Source: Candidatus Saccharimonadota bacterium
Lineage (GTDB): Bacteria; Patescibacteriota; Saccharimonadia; Saccharimonadales; Saccharimonadaceae
NCBI GenBank assembly: GCA_017406985.1
Contig: JAFQXL010000004.1
Coordinates: 1-59,707, forward strand
Length of the DNA: 59,707 nt
Direction of reading: 5' to 3'
The notes under the pieces were generated by a model. It did no database searches. It was given only the letters and a program-made list of their open reading frames with translations, and was not told the DNA's origin. Positions 17,334-24,889 of this stretch are shown here, piece after piece (the first letter of the stretch is position 1; every line of letters begins with the position of its first letter). The position numbers and the translations under genes are program-made.

Positions 17334-18284
17334 TTAAATGTTTAACTCCGTTAACTTTTCTTTAACTTCGTCAAGCGCCTTTTGTCCGAAACCTTTAAGC
17401 TCCTTGAGATCGCTGTCTGATAAGACGACGAGGTCGCGGATAGTCTTGATTTCGTTATTAACGAGGGCGTTGGCGGTACGAGCAGAAAGTCCGAGTTCCT
17501 CGATTGGGAGGGCAAGTCCAGTATCTTCCTGTTCGTCTTGGCTACCCGGAGCCGGAGCACTTTCGACAGAGGTGCCACCAGCGAGGGCGGTATATTGATT
17601 AACTAAAATAGCAGCAGCTTCTTCGAAAGCCTCTTTCGGGGTAATCGTTCCGTCGGTATCGACAGTAATTGTAAGCTGTTGTAAGTTAGTATCCTGTCCA
17701 ACACGAGTGTTCTCAACTTTGTAACGAACACGGAGAACAGGAGTAAAGACTGCGTCGAGCGCAATCATATCGCTATGAATACGGTCTTCGCTAGCTTTTT
17801 CAATGGTAAGATAACCACGGCCAGATTCAACGACAAAATGCATCTTTAAGGTGTATTCTGGATCGTCGATATGACAAATAGTCTGGTTTGGGTTAGCAAC
17901 TTCAACCTCGGAAGTGAGTTTAATGTCGCCAGCGACGACGCGAGCGTCGCCGTCTTTTTTGCTTTGATCCTTACCTTTAATCTCAAGTTCGAGTTCGACT
18001 GGAGCGTCGGTATGGCTCTTAAAGCGGATATTCTTAAGGTTTAACATGATGTCGACGACATCTTCGCGAATTCCTTTAATAGCAGTAAATTCGTGAGTTG
18101 CGCCTTCGATGGAGAAAGCGGTAATCGCCGCGCCTTTAACACTCGAGAGTAAAACTCGACGGAGGGAGTTTCCAAGGGTGTTGCCATAACCGTAGTAAAG
18201 CGGTTTAATGACGAACGCCGCACTTGTTTTCGAGAGCTCTTTGACTTCAGCAAGATTTGCTTCGTGAATTACTTTAGTAGTCAT
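17334..18284 (-). CDS. rpoA: RNA polymerase alpha subunit
   Basis: A 316-residue alpha subunit. The N-terminal domain (about 1-235) has the dimerisation/assembly motifs LGNSLRRVLLSS and EFTAIKGIREDVVDI. After a linker the C-terminal domain (about 255-316) has the helix-hairpin-helix LSARTANAL...DLKELKGFGQKALDEVKEKL that contacts DNA UP elements and regulators. It lies in the classical rpsM-rpsK-rpsD-rpoA-rplQ order. A ribosome binding site (GGAGG) precedes the ATG, 9 bases after rpsD. Confidence 0.97.
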   Translation of the reverse strand: MTTKVIHEANLAEVKELSKTSAAFVIKPLYYGYGNTLGNSLRRVLLSSVKGAAITAFSIEGATHEFTAIKGIREDVVDIMLNLKNIRFKSHTDAPVELELEIKGKDQSKKDGDARVVAGDIKLTSEVEVANPNQTICHIDDPEYTLKMHFVVESGRGYLTIEKASEDRIHSDMIALDAVFTPVLRVRYKVENTRVGQDTNLQQLTITVDTDGTITPKEAFEEAAAILVNQYTALAGGTSVESAPAPGSQDEQEDTGLALPIEELGLSARTANALVNNEIKTIRDLVVLSDSDLKELKGFGQKALDEVKEKLTELNI

Positions 18285-18292
18285 TTTCCTCC

Positions 18293-18910
18293 TTAGCGTG
18301 AGTAATACTCAACGATTAATTGTTCGTTAATGCCCGCCTCAGCTTCCTCGCGCTTTGGTAAGCCTGTTACTTCAATCTTCATTTTCTTACCGTCGGCTTT
18401 CATCCAGCTTAAAGTTGGCTGTGATGCAGCGGCGATAACGTTATCAAGATTTTTAAAGTATTCCGATTTTTGAGACTTTGCGCGGACTTCGAGGACATCT
18501 CCCGGTTTCAAACGAATTGAAGGGATGTCGATTCGACGACCGTTTAAGGTAAAGTGACCATGAGAAACGAGCTGACGAGCTTGGCGACGAGTTGTCGCGA
18601 AACCAGCGCGATAAACCGCGTTATCAGCACGTCGTTCGAGATATTGTAAGAGGTTTTCACCAGTTAAGCCTTCGGCTTTCTGAGCCTCTTTCATGAGCTT
18701 CGCGAATTGTTTTTCGAGAAGTCCATAAAGACGACGAACTTTCTGTTTCTCACGCATTTGCGTTAAGTAAAGGCTTCCACCACGGACGCGCATGTCGCCG
18801 TGTTCGCCCGGAATTCCGGACTTTTTAGCCATTACTTTATGCGCCTTAGGGGCTAGAGCCCAACTTTCACGGCGCGATTGTTTGACGATTGGAGATATAT
18901 CACGTGCCAT
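18293..18910 (-). CDS. rpsD: 30S ribosomal protein S4
   Basis: A 205-residue S4 that starts 16S rRNA assembly. It has the S4 RNA-binding domain (LERRADNAVYRAGFATTRRQ...) and the standard C-terminus ending EQLIVEYYSR. No zinc-binding cysteines are present at the N-terminus, as in the zinc-free form. In other bacteria S4 represses its own operon by binding the mRNA leader. Its start overlaps the rpsK stop by one base. Confidence 0.97.
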   Translation of the reverse strand: MARDISPIVKQSRRESWALAPKAHKVMAKKSGIPGEHGDMRVRGGSLYLTQMREKQKVRRLYGLLEKQFAKLMKEAQKAEGLTGENLLQYLERRADNAVYRAGFATTRRQARQLVSHGHFTLNGRRIDIPSIRLKPGDVLEVRAKSQKSEYFKNLDNVIAAASQPTLSWMKADGKKMKIEVTGLPKREEAEAGINEQLIVEYYSR

Positions 18911-19347
18911 TACGGTTTCCTTTCTCCTTTCGGACGGACACCACCGTGTGCGATAGGTGTCTTGTCGGTAATACTGTCAATTTTAATACCAAGCGAGCTG
19001 ATGGCGCGGATAGCGCTATCACGACCAAGTCCGATTCCTTTAACGTAAACATCAACGGAATTTAGACCGTAGTCTTTCTTGGCGATTTCGCCAGCTTTTT
19101 CAGCGGCGATTTGAGCGGCGTAAGCAGTTCCTTTCTTAGAACCACGGAAACCGTTCGCACCAGCACTCGAGGCGGTAAGAACCTGTCCTTTTTTGTCCGA
19201 GATACTGATAATTGTATTATTAAAGGTAGCCTGAATATGAACTTGGCCCGCGTTTACGACGCGTTTACCTTTTTTCTTCTTAGTTGCAGCAGGAGCTTCT
19301 TTAGGAGCTTCGGTAGCAACTGTAGCTTTAACATCTTCTTCTGCCAT
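18910..19347 (-). CDS. rpsK: 30S ribosomal protein S11
   Basis: A 145-residue S11. The conserved core starts near residue 30 (VHIQATFNNTIISISDKKG) and ends DKTPIAHGGVRPKGERKP, the usual C-terminus. The first ~28 residues form an alanine/lysine-rich extension (EAPAATKKKKGKR) longer than in E. coli S11. It lies on the small-subunit platform. Confidence 0.96.
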   Translation of the reverse strand: MAEEDVKATVATEAPKEAPAATKKKKGKRVVNAGQVHIQATFNNTIISISDKKGQVLTASSAGANGFRGSKKGTAYAAQIAAEKAGEIAKKDYGLNSVDVYVKGIGLGRDSAIRAISSLGIKIDSITDKTPIAHGGVRPKGERKP

Positions 19348-19368
19348 AGTTTTTTCCTTTCTCCTATT

Positions 19369-19755
19369 TTAGGTTTTACTTGCTGCTTTAGGTTGTGCAC
19401 CACCGACCGCAATCGCTTTACCCTTACGAGTTCGCGCGTTCGTACGAGTGCGTTGTCCGCGGACCGGGAGTTTCGCTTTGTGGCGAATTCCGCGATAGGA
19501 GTTAATATCCTTGATGCGTTTTACGTTATTTGTTACGAGGCGTTTAAGATCACCTTCGACCTGATATTTCGATGAAATAATGTCGTTGATTTTCTGTTCT
19601 TCAGCCTCGGTGAGATCTTTCACCCGAGTGGTAGGCTCAATTTTGGCCTCCGCAAGGATGGCTTTAGAGGTCGTACGACCGATTCCGTAAACATAAGTAA
19701 GGGCAATCCAAACTTGTTTCTCGGAAGGGATGACGACGCTTGCAATTCTTGCCAT
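19369..19755 (-). CDS. rpsM: 30S ribosomal protein S13
   Basis: A 128-residue S13 with the helix-turn region [14 protein letters not shown] and the C-terminal [14 protein letters not shown] that contacts P-site tRNA. It follows rpmJ closely and opens the rpsM-rpsK-rpsD-rpoA-rplQ run. Confidence 0.97.
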   Translation of the reverse strand: MARIASVVIPSEKQVWIALTYVYGIGRTTSKAILAEAKIEPTTRVKDLTEAEEQKINDIISSKYQVEGDLKRLVTNNVKRIKDINSYRGIRHKAKLPVRGQRTRTNARTRKGKAIAVGGAQPKAASKT

Positions 19756-19757
19756 GT

Positions 19758-19874
19758 TTAACCCTGCCTTTGCTTGTTCTTAGGTTTTTTCTTGTTAATG
19801 ACACGAAGGACGCCTTTACGACGAACAATAATGTCATCAGGTGAAATTTTTTTAACACTTGCGCGTACTTTCAT
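19758..19874 (-). CDS. rpmJ: 50S ribosomal protein L36, zinc-free type
   Basis: A 38-residue protein beginning [14 protein letters not shown] and ending [11 protein letters not shown], clearly L36. The canonical zinc ligands C-x2-C...C...H are all absent: serine/aspartate replace the first two Cys, and asparagines replace the third Cys and the His. This is the so-called C-minus form, which needs no zinc. It sits between infA and rpsM, its usual place, with two bases before rpsM. Confidence 0.93.
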   Translation of the reverse strand: MKVRASVKKISPDDIIVRRKGVLRVINKKKPKNKQRQG

Positions 19875-19920
19875 AGAAGTGTCAAAATCCTTTCTTAATT
19901 TAAGTCTTTTTAGGTACTTC

Positions 19921-19977
19921 TTGATATAGAGAAGTCCGCGAGTGCGGAAAAATAACTCGCAGCTTTTTCTATATCAA
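19921..19977. other. Two-tier inverted repeat between infA and rpmJ
   Basis: Outer arms TTGATATAGA (19921-19930) and TCTATATCAA (19968-19977) pair perfectly over 10 bases; inside them GCGAGT (19938-19943) and ACTCGC (19955-19960) pair over 6. It fills most of the 127-base gap upstream of rpmJ and could act as an attenuator, an RNA-processing site or a ribosomal-protein binding leader. No T-run follows directly on the minus strand, so a simple terminator is less likely. Confidence 0.6.
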
Positions 19978-20001
19978 CTTTCGCCAAGAAGACGGTTGAT
20001 A

Positions 20002-20223
20002 TTATTTCAGGCGGAAACTGATTCTTCCCTTTGTAAGATCGTAGGGGGTTAACTCAACTTCCACCTTATCACCAGGCACTAAACGGATAAAGTTTTTGCG
20101 CATTTTTCCGCTCATGTGCGCAATGATAATATGGCCATTCTCAAGTTCCACGCGAAATTGCGTGTTAGGCAAAGCCTCAACGACTTTACCAGCAAGTTTA
20201 ATCACTTCCTTTTGACTAGCCAT
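20002..20223 (-). CDS. infA: Translation initiation factor IF-1
   Basis: A 73-residue S1/OB-fold protein, full length for IF-1, with [18 protein letters not shown] and [18 protein letters not shown]. It binds the ribosomal A site during initiation. It lies upstream of rpmJ as usual, but the gene before it is a sortase rather than adk or map. Confidence 0.97.
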   Translation of the reverse strand: MASQKEVIKLAGKVVEALPNTQFRVELENGHIIIAHMSGKMRKNFIRLVPGDKVEVELTPYDLTKGRISFRLK

Positions 20224-20282
20224 AAATTACCATTTAATTATAACAAAAAATTTAAGATTTTACAAGAGGTATTTTTAAGATT

Positions 20283-20972
20283 TTATACCCTAGTAGCGCG
20301 TAAGAACTGGCGCGAGAGGTAGGTTTTCTGTTTTAAGCTATATTCGCCAATACAAGAGATAATCGAAATTGATTCGGTTTTAGCGACGGGCGAGACGGTA
20401 AGGAGGCTCATTTTCTTATCTGCCTCGGAGAGTTTTACTTCGAAATTGTCGTAGACACGATATTCAAAAACTCTACCGTCGCCCATCTCGATTTTAATAA
20501 TGTCGCCAGAAACGAGCGTATTTAGCTTCTTAAAGATTCCGTAGGAACTCGGGCCGCCGTTATGTCCGTCTAAAATCGCGGTTCCACCGGTCCCCGGTAA
20601 ACTCGAACCGTTATACCAGCCCGCGTCATAATTCGTATTCGGCGTTTCCATTTGTCCTTTAGAGTTAACTCCGACTTCGAAGATACGCGCGTTTTTAACG
20701 CCTAATTTCTCGATAGTTAAATATCTCGGCTTATTTGCCGCGACAGTATATTCTTTTTGTTGTTCCTCGGTTACGATTTCGTCGGAGACTTCTGTAGTTT
20801 CGACGTCGCCGACGATCCCGGCGGTCGCACGTTCGCTTCCCTCTTTTTCCTCATAATAATTCTTTTCCCAGATTGCGACGCGGGCGATTAAAACACCGGC
20901 GATTAAAATCACTACTCCCCAGATAATGTAAGGAATGTATTTTTTATGTGATTTTTTAACTTCTAAACTCAT
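20283..20972 (-). CDS. Sortase (class D/E-like)
   Basis: A 229-residue membrane-anchored transpeptidase. One N-terminal membrane segment (about 13-32) and a spacer lead to the sortase barrel. The catalytic residues are His in AILDGHNGGPSSYG, Cys in SIISCIGE and Arg in YLSRQFLRATRV. Sortases cut C-terminal sorting motifs of exported proteins and join them to the envelope or to pilins. It sits between secY and infA, where many bacteria carry adk and map. No sorting-motif substrate is visible in this window. Confidence 0.85.
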   Translation of the reverse strand: MSLEVKKSHKKYIPYIIWGVVILIAGVLIARVAIWEKNYYEEKEGSERATAGIVGDVETTEVSDEIVTEEQQKEYTVAANKPRYLTIEKLGVKNARIFEVGVNSKGQMETPNTNYDAGWYNGSSLPGTGGTAILDGHNGGPSSYGIFKKLNTLVSGDIIKIEMGDGRVFEYRVYDNFEVKLSEADKKMSLLTVSPVAKTESISIISCIGEYSLKQKTYLSRQFLRATRV

Positions 20973-20989
20973 TTTCCACCCAACTTATT

Positions 20990-22408
20990 TTATTTATAAT
21001 CATCATAAGTTACCATCAGAGCGCGGGAATCGAGCGAACGTAAGTTTTCAAGCGCGACAGTTACGACGATCAGAAGTCCAGTTCCGGAAATCGAGAGGCC
21101 GAGCGGCTGTCCCATTAAGACGATAAAGATATAGTCAGTTACGAACGGAATCATAGCGATAAAGCCGAGCGTAAGCGAGCCGAAGAAGTTTAAACGGACG
21201 ACGGTTTTATCGAGATATTTCGCGGTCGAAAGACCTGGGCGGACGCCTTCGATAAAACCACCTTGTTTCTGAAGATTATCGGCGATTTCTTTCGTATTAA
21301 AGATAATACTAGTATAGAAATAAGTAAAGGCGACAACGAGAACGAAATACATAACTGGATAAACGAACCACCGCGCGGTAATTCCGTCCGGATACATTGT
21401 AGAAAAGTTGCTTGCGCTCGGAGCGGTAAAGATAGTCGTTAGAGCGTTTCCAATTTCGCTATTTGAGTCGGCGGAAGTTATAAACTGACCGATAAGCGCC
21501 GGAAGCGAGAGGAACGCGGTCGCGAAGATAACCGGAATAACGCCAGCGGCGATTAATTTAATCGGGAGAATCGACTTAATTCCGCCGTATTCTTGATTTC
21601 CGTGAACACGTTTCGCGTAGTTAATTGTAATAATCCTTTGTGCTTCGTTAACTTTAACGAGGAAATAAAACGCGATAATGAGCGCGACGCCGAATCCGAG
21701 GAGAATCCAAAAGACTGTCGGGTTAACCGGGAGGTTAAACCAGCCGAAGAGGCTTAAAGTTTCGCCACCTTCAGTATTAAAGAGAGCGGAGCCGATTTGA
21801 GCGGCGGTCGTCTGGAACTGGGAGATAATCGAAACGAAGATAATCATAGAAATACCGTTTCCGATTCCCTGCTCAGTCATAAGTTCGCCGAGCCACATTA
21901 AGATAATCGAGCCGGCAGTCATAGCCGTTACCGCCATAAACCAATCATGAAGAGTCGGCTCAAAGGCAGTTGTCGAATAAGAGCCCATAGACTGGAAAAG
22001 GATATAGATATAAGCGATCGACTGGATAATCGCGAGAGGGACGGTTAACATCCTTGTCCACTGGTTAATTTTTCTACGACCAGATTCGCCGTCTTCAGAG
22101 AGTTCTTCGAGGCGCGGAATCGCTTTTGTCATAAGCTGGATTACGATGGAGGCGGTAATGTAAGGCGAAAGACCAACAAGAATAACCGAGAAGCTCGCGA
22201 GGCCGCCGCCGGAAATAAGGTTAATAAAGCTTCCGAAGTCGGATTTGCTAATTAAGTTCTCCATAGCGTCGCGGAAAGTCGTTGCGTCGCCCATCGGGAC
22301 CGGAATATGTGCTAAGAATCGGTAAACAACTAAAATTCCTAAAACGATTCCGATTCGTTTTAACATATCTTTATTTTTGAATGATTTGAAAATTGTTTTG
22401 AAATGCAT
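20990..22408 (-). CDS. secY: Protein translocase subunit SecY
   Basis: A 472-residue SecY with ten predicted membrane segments, including the plug region after the first helix, the LMWLGELMTEQGIGNGISMIIF block and the RPGLSTAKYLDK loop that contacts SecA and the ribosome. It forms the export channel for all Sec substrates. It is last in the rplF-rplR-rpsE-rplO-secY order but is separated from rplO by a 258-base gap with repeat A and a terminator, so it has its own promoter (TACAAT) and GAGAGG binding site. Confidence 0.97.
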   Translation of the reverse strand: MHFKTIFKSFKNKDMLKRIGIVLGILVVYRFLAHIPVPMGDATTFRDAMENLISKSDFGSFINLISGGGLASFSVILVGLSPYITASIVIQLMTKAIPRLEELSEDGESGRRKINQWTRMLTVPLAIIQSIAYIYILFQSMGSYSTTAFEPTLHDWFMAVTAMTAGSIILMWLGELMTEQGIGNGISMIIFVSIISQFQTTAAQIGSALFNTEGGETLSLFGWFNLPVNPTVFWILLGFGVALIIAFYFLVKVNEAQRIITINYAKRVHGNQEYGGIKSILPIKLIAAGVIPVIFATAFLSLPALIGQFITSADSNSEIGNALTTIFTAPSASNFSTMYPDGITARWFVYPVMYFVLVVAFTYFYTSIIFNTKEIADNLQKQGGFIEGVRPGLSTAKYLDKTVVRLNFFGSLTLGFIAMIPFVTDYIFIVLMGQPLGLSISGTGLLIVVTVALENLRSLDSRALMVTYDDYK

Positions 22409-22496
22409 TGAAATTAAAGCCTCTCTGAAATATTCTTTCTTCTATTGTAGCATAAAAAATAATGAAATAAAAGAGCTAGATAACTAGTTTTATCCG

Positions 22497-22631
22497 AGCG
22501 GGGTCCTGTCACCGCCATAAAGTTCCCCGCCGTGCTCAGACGCAAATATCCGAGCCTACTGTACTAACGTACACACGGCTCGGATTTGCTTACCTGCGCG
22601 CGACGGGGTCCCCAAGGCGGCGCCACCCCTC
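22497..22631. repeat. Nested palindromic repeat, copy A
   Basis: 135 bases nearly identical to copy B at 46927-47062 (one indel, two substitutions). The element is a nested imperfect palindrome: outer arms GGGGT..CACCGCC / GGCGGYGCCACCCC, middle arms CCCCGCCG / CGRCGGGG, inner arms GCAAAT..CCGAGCC / GGCTCGG.ATTTGC, and an apex TGTAC-TAAC-GTACA. GCGGGGTCC or a one-base variant occurs near each end as a direct repeat. It has no open reading frame. Confidence 0.85.
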
Positions 22632-22644
22632 CTACAATAAAAAA

Positions 22645-22672
22645 ATACCCCCGAAGGGGTATTTTTTTATTT
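22645..22672 (-). terminator. Terminator of the rplF-rplO operon
   Basis: Stem ATACCCC-CGAA-GGGGTAT (22645-22662) with a T-run on either strand, overlapping the rplO stop region. Confidence 0.85.
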
Positions 22673-23131
22673 TTCAGCTTTTTTAGCTCTTTTTGGAACT
22701 TCAACTTTTGTGAATTTTCCGCCAGCTTTTTCGATTGCTTTAATAGCGGTTTTCGAAGCGAACTGGGTAGAAAGGTTAATCTTAGCGGTAACTTCGCCGC
22801 GGAGAATAACTTTTACTTTATTAAACGGGCTAGAAATTAAGCTAGCTTCCGCGAGTTTAAAGTTGTCGACGTCGCCAGAAAGGATATTTAAGTTATCAGT
22901 ATAGACAACTTCCGCTTTCGGGTGAATCGATTTGAAACCTTTAAGTTTCGGGATAGCTTGCATAATTGCGCGCTGTCCGCCCATGAAGCCTGCCGGCATC
23001 TTGTGATGTCCAGTACGAGACTTCTGTCCTTTAGTTCCACGACCAGCGGTTTTACCGCGGCCAGCCGAGATTCCGCGACCTGCGCGAGTCGGACGAGCGT
23101 TTTTCTCTACTTGTAAATCATTGTATTTCAT
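22667..23131 (-). CDS. rplO: 50S ribosomal protein L15
   Basis: A 154-residue L15 with the glycine-rich N-terminus (RAGRGISAGRGKTAGRGTKG) and central KMPAGFMGGQRAIMQAIPKLKGF. It directly follows rpsE with a one-base overlap; the rpmD (L30) gene that normally lies between them is missing. Confidence 0.96.
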   Translation of the reverse strand: MKYNDLQVEKNARPTRAGRGISAGRGKTAGRGTKGQKSRTGHHKMPAGFMGGQRAIMQAIPKLKGFKSIHPKAEVVYTDNLNILSGDVDNFKLAEASLISSPFNKVKVILRGEVTAKINLSTQFASKTAIKAIEKAGGKFTKVEVPKRAKKAEK

Positions 23132-23799
23132 TACTTAGTCTCCTTTTTCGAGGCTTTTTTAGCGGCAGTAAGCCTTTGGCTTTCCGCCTTATGGGCGGTA
23201 GTGTTCCATTTTTCGCGCGGAACTTGTGCCTTTAAGCCTTCAACGACGGCGTAAGCGATGTTAACTTTATTAGTCGAGCCAAGAGACTTCGAGATAAGGT
23301 TTTTAACTCCGGTAAGGCCGATAATCGAGCGGACAACACCGCCAGCGATAATACCAGTACCTGGAGCAGCCGGTTTCATAAGAACATCAGCACCAGTAAC
23401 CTTAGTTTCGACTTCGTGACAGATAGTTTCGCCATCCATCTCGAAAGTAACCATATTCTTTTTAGCTTTTGCGGTAGCTTTAGCGACCGCAGTAGTAACA
23501 TCGTTACCCTTAGCTACGCCAACACCAACTTTGTTTTTCTTGTTTCCGATAGCGACGAGGGCTTTAAAGCGCATACGACGACCACCAGCAACGGTTCTTG
23601 AAACGCGGTCAATGTTAATTGTTACTTCTTCAAACTCTTTCGGAGCGACGTCGGCGCGAACGCGATCGCGACGATTATTTCGGCGCATCGGACGACCAGA
23701 CATATCGCGAGCTTCTTTAGTCGCCGCGACCTTATCGGTCATCTTAAGAGTTCCGGATTTATTAATTACGCGTGGTTCATTTGCTTTATTTTCAGGCAT
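23131..23799 (-). CDS. rpsE: 30S ribosomal protein S5
   Basis: A 222-residue S5, which guards decoding fidelity. A long basic N-terminal extension precedes the double-stranded-RNA-binding domain (EVTINIDRVSRTVAGGRRM) and the second domain (GTGIIAGGVVRSIIGLTGV). ATG 23799 is chosen because GGAG precedes it and the rplR stop is at 23801; the frame stays open further upstream only within rplR. It is followed directly by rplO. Confidence 0.95.
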   Translation of the reverse strand: MPENKANEPRVINKSGTLKMTDKVAATKEARDMSGRPMRRNNRRDRVRADVAPKEFEEVTINIDRVSRTVAGGRRMRFKALVAIGNKKNKVGVGVAKGNDVTTAVAKATAKAKKNMVTFEMDGETICHEVETKVTGADVLMKPAAPGTGIIAGGVVRSIIGLTGVKNLISKSLGSTNKVNIAYAVVEGLKAQVPREKWNTTAHKAESQRLTAAKKASKKETK

Positions 23800-23800
23800 G

Positions 23801-24130
23801 TTAGAACTCCAATCCTTCCTTGCGGGCGGCGTCTGCGAGAGCAGAGAGACGACCAGCATAAGCGTTAGCGCCACGATCGAAGACTACTTTAGAAATCTTA
23901 GCTTTTTTCGCTTTTTCTGCGATTTCTTTACCGATTTCGGCACATTTTTCAGTCTTTGAACCTTTAATCTTAGAGCCGACAGTAGTAGCATAAGCTAAAG
24001 TCTTTTTAGCGTCATCATCGATGATTTGCGCAATAATATGTTGATTGCTGATTTTGATGGTTAAGCGCGGGCGATCAGCGGTGCCGTGAATTTTAGCGCG
24101 AGTGCGATTTGCACGATAAATAGCATCCAT
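23801..24130 (-). CDS. rplR: 50S ribosomal protein L18
   Basis: A 109-residue L18, the 5S rRNA-binding protein: RTRAKIHGTADRPRLTIKIS start, VVFDRGANAYAGRLSALADAARKEGLEF end. Its start overlaps the rplF stop by one base. The first ~8 residues of other L18 proteins are shortened. Confidence 0.96.
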   Translation of the reverse strand: MDAIYRANRTRAKIHGTADRPRLTIKISNQHIIAQIIDDDAKKTLAYATTVGSKIKGSKTEKCAEIGKEIAEKAKKAKISKVVFDRGANAYAGRLSALADAARKEGLEF

Positions 24131-24666
24131 TACTTCTTACCTGCCTTTCCAGCCTTGCGGACGATATATTCGTCAACATACTTAATACCTTTACCTTTAT
24201 AAGGCTCAGGTTTCTTAAGAGCGCGAATTTCAGCCGCAACCTGACCAACCTGCTGTTTATCGATTCCAGAAACGGTAATTTCCATCTTGTTTGTAGTAAG
24301 AGTAATTCCCTCTGGAGCAGAGTATTTTACAGGGTGCGAGAAACCGAGCGCCATCTCGATATCTTTTGGACCGCCAGAAAGACGGAAGCCAACACCATTG
24401 ATTTCAAGTTTCTTTTCGAAACCTTTTGTAACGCCGGTAATAGCGTTTTGAAGTAGCGCCCTTTGAAGACCGTGCCAAGCTTTCGACTTTGGCTCGTCAT
24501 CTTTACGGGTTACTACAGCTTTATTTTCTTCTACTTTTGTAGAAGTATTCTGTTGAACAGGAACCTTGAGCGTGCCTTTCGGGCCAGCAACTGTAATTTC
24601 AGTTTCACCGACCGTGATTGTCACGCCTGTAGGGATGTCCACAGGTAGTTTTCCGATACGACTCAT
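24130..24666 (-). CDS. rplF: 50S ribosomal protein L6
   Basis: A 178-residue L6 with the MSRIGKLPVDIPTGV start and the C-terminal signature PEPYKGKGIKYVDEYIVRKAGK. It has its own promoter region (TTGAAA with TAAGAT/GATAAT boxes near 24700) and AAGGAAG ribosome binding site, so in this genome the rplF-R-E-O group is split from rpsH and the genes before it. Confidence 0.96.
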   Translation of the reverse strand: MSRIGKLPVDIPTGVTITVGETEITVAGPKGTLKVPVQQNTSTKVEENKAVVTRKDDEPKSKAWHGLQRALLQNAITGVTKGFEKKLEINGVGFRLSGGPKDIEMALGFSHPVKYSAPEGITLTTNKMEITVSGIDKQQVGQVAAEIRALKKPEPYKGKGIKYVDEYIVRKAGKAGKK

Positions 24667-24743
24667 TAAAAAACTTCCTTTTAGTTAATATTATCCTTAT
24701 TATCTTATCATATCTGGTTTAATTTTTCAAGTGTTAAATTGCT

Positions 24744-24889
24744 CCGAGCGGGGTCCTGTTCGATAAAAAATAAGTTCCTAATTTTCTCGGACTACGGAGT
24801 CCCTACCCCTGTCTTTACGGGGTAGGGCTCCTCTGCCTCAGGCGCTGGCCTTCCGGCAGGTCCTCGAAAACTAGAAAACTTATTTTTAG
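24744..24889. repeat. Structured intergenic element D, sharing one end with repeat A
   Basis: The left end (CCGAGCGGGGTCCTGT, 24744-24759) is identical to that of repeat A, but the interior differs. It can fold as a long stem: AAAAATAAGTT..TTTTC pairs with GAAAA..AACTTATTTTT at the other end, and inside it lies a strong hairpin GGAG.CCCTACCCC / GGGGTAGGG.CTCC plus a small CTGCC-GGAA-GG stem on the minus strand. It begins right at the stop of the sortase gene at 24890 and probably terminates it. Confidence 0.6.

Noticed and set aside
22497-22631. Repeat A/B as integron attC sites
   Set aside because: They are folded palindromes of suitable size, but lack the RYYYAAC / GTTRRRY core sites at the ends, and the genes nearby are ribosomal.
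23800-23874. N-terminal extension of S5 (rpsE)
   Set aside because: It lies inside rplR in another frame, and a GGAG site precedes the ATG at 23799.
24744-24889. Element D as signal recognition particle RNA
   Set aside because: A GGAA tetraloop with CC/GG closing pairs is present on the minus strand, but the conserved AGG / AAGCA internal loop of SRP helix 8 is missing.
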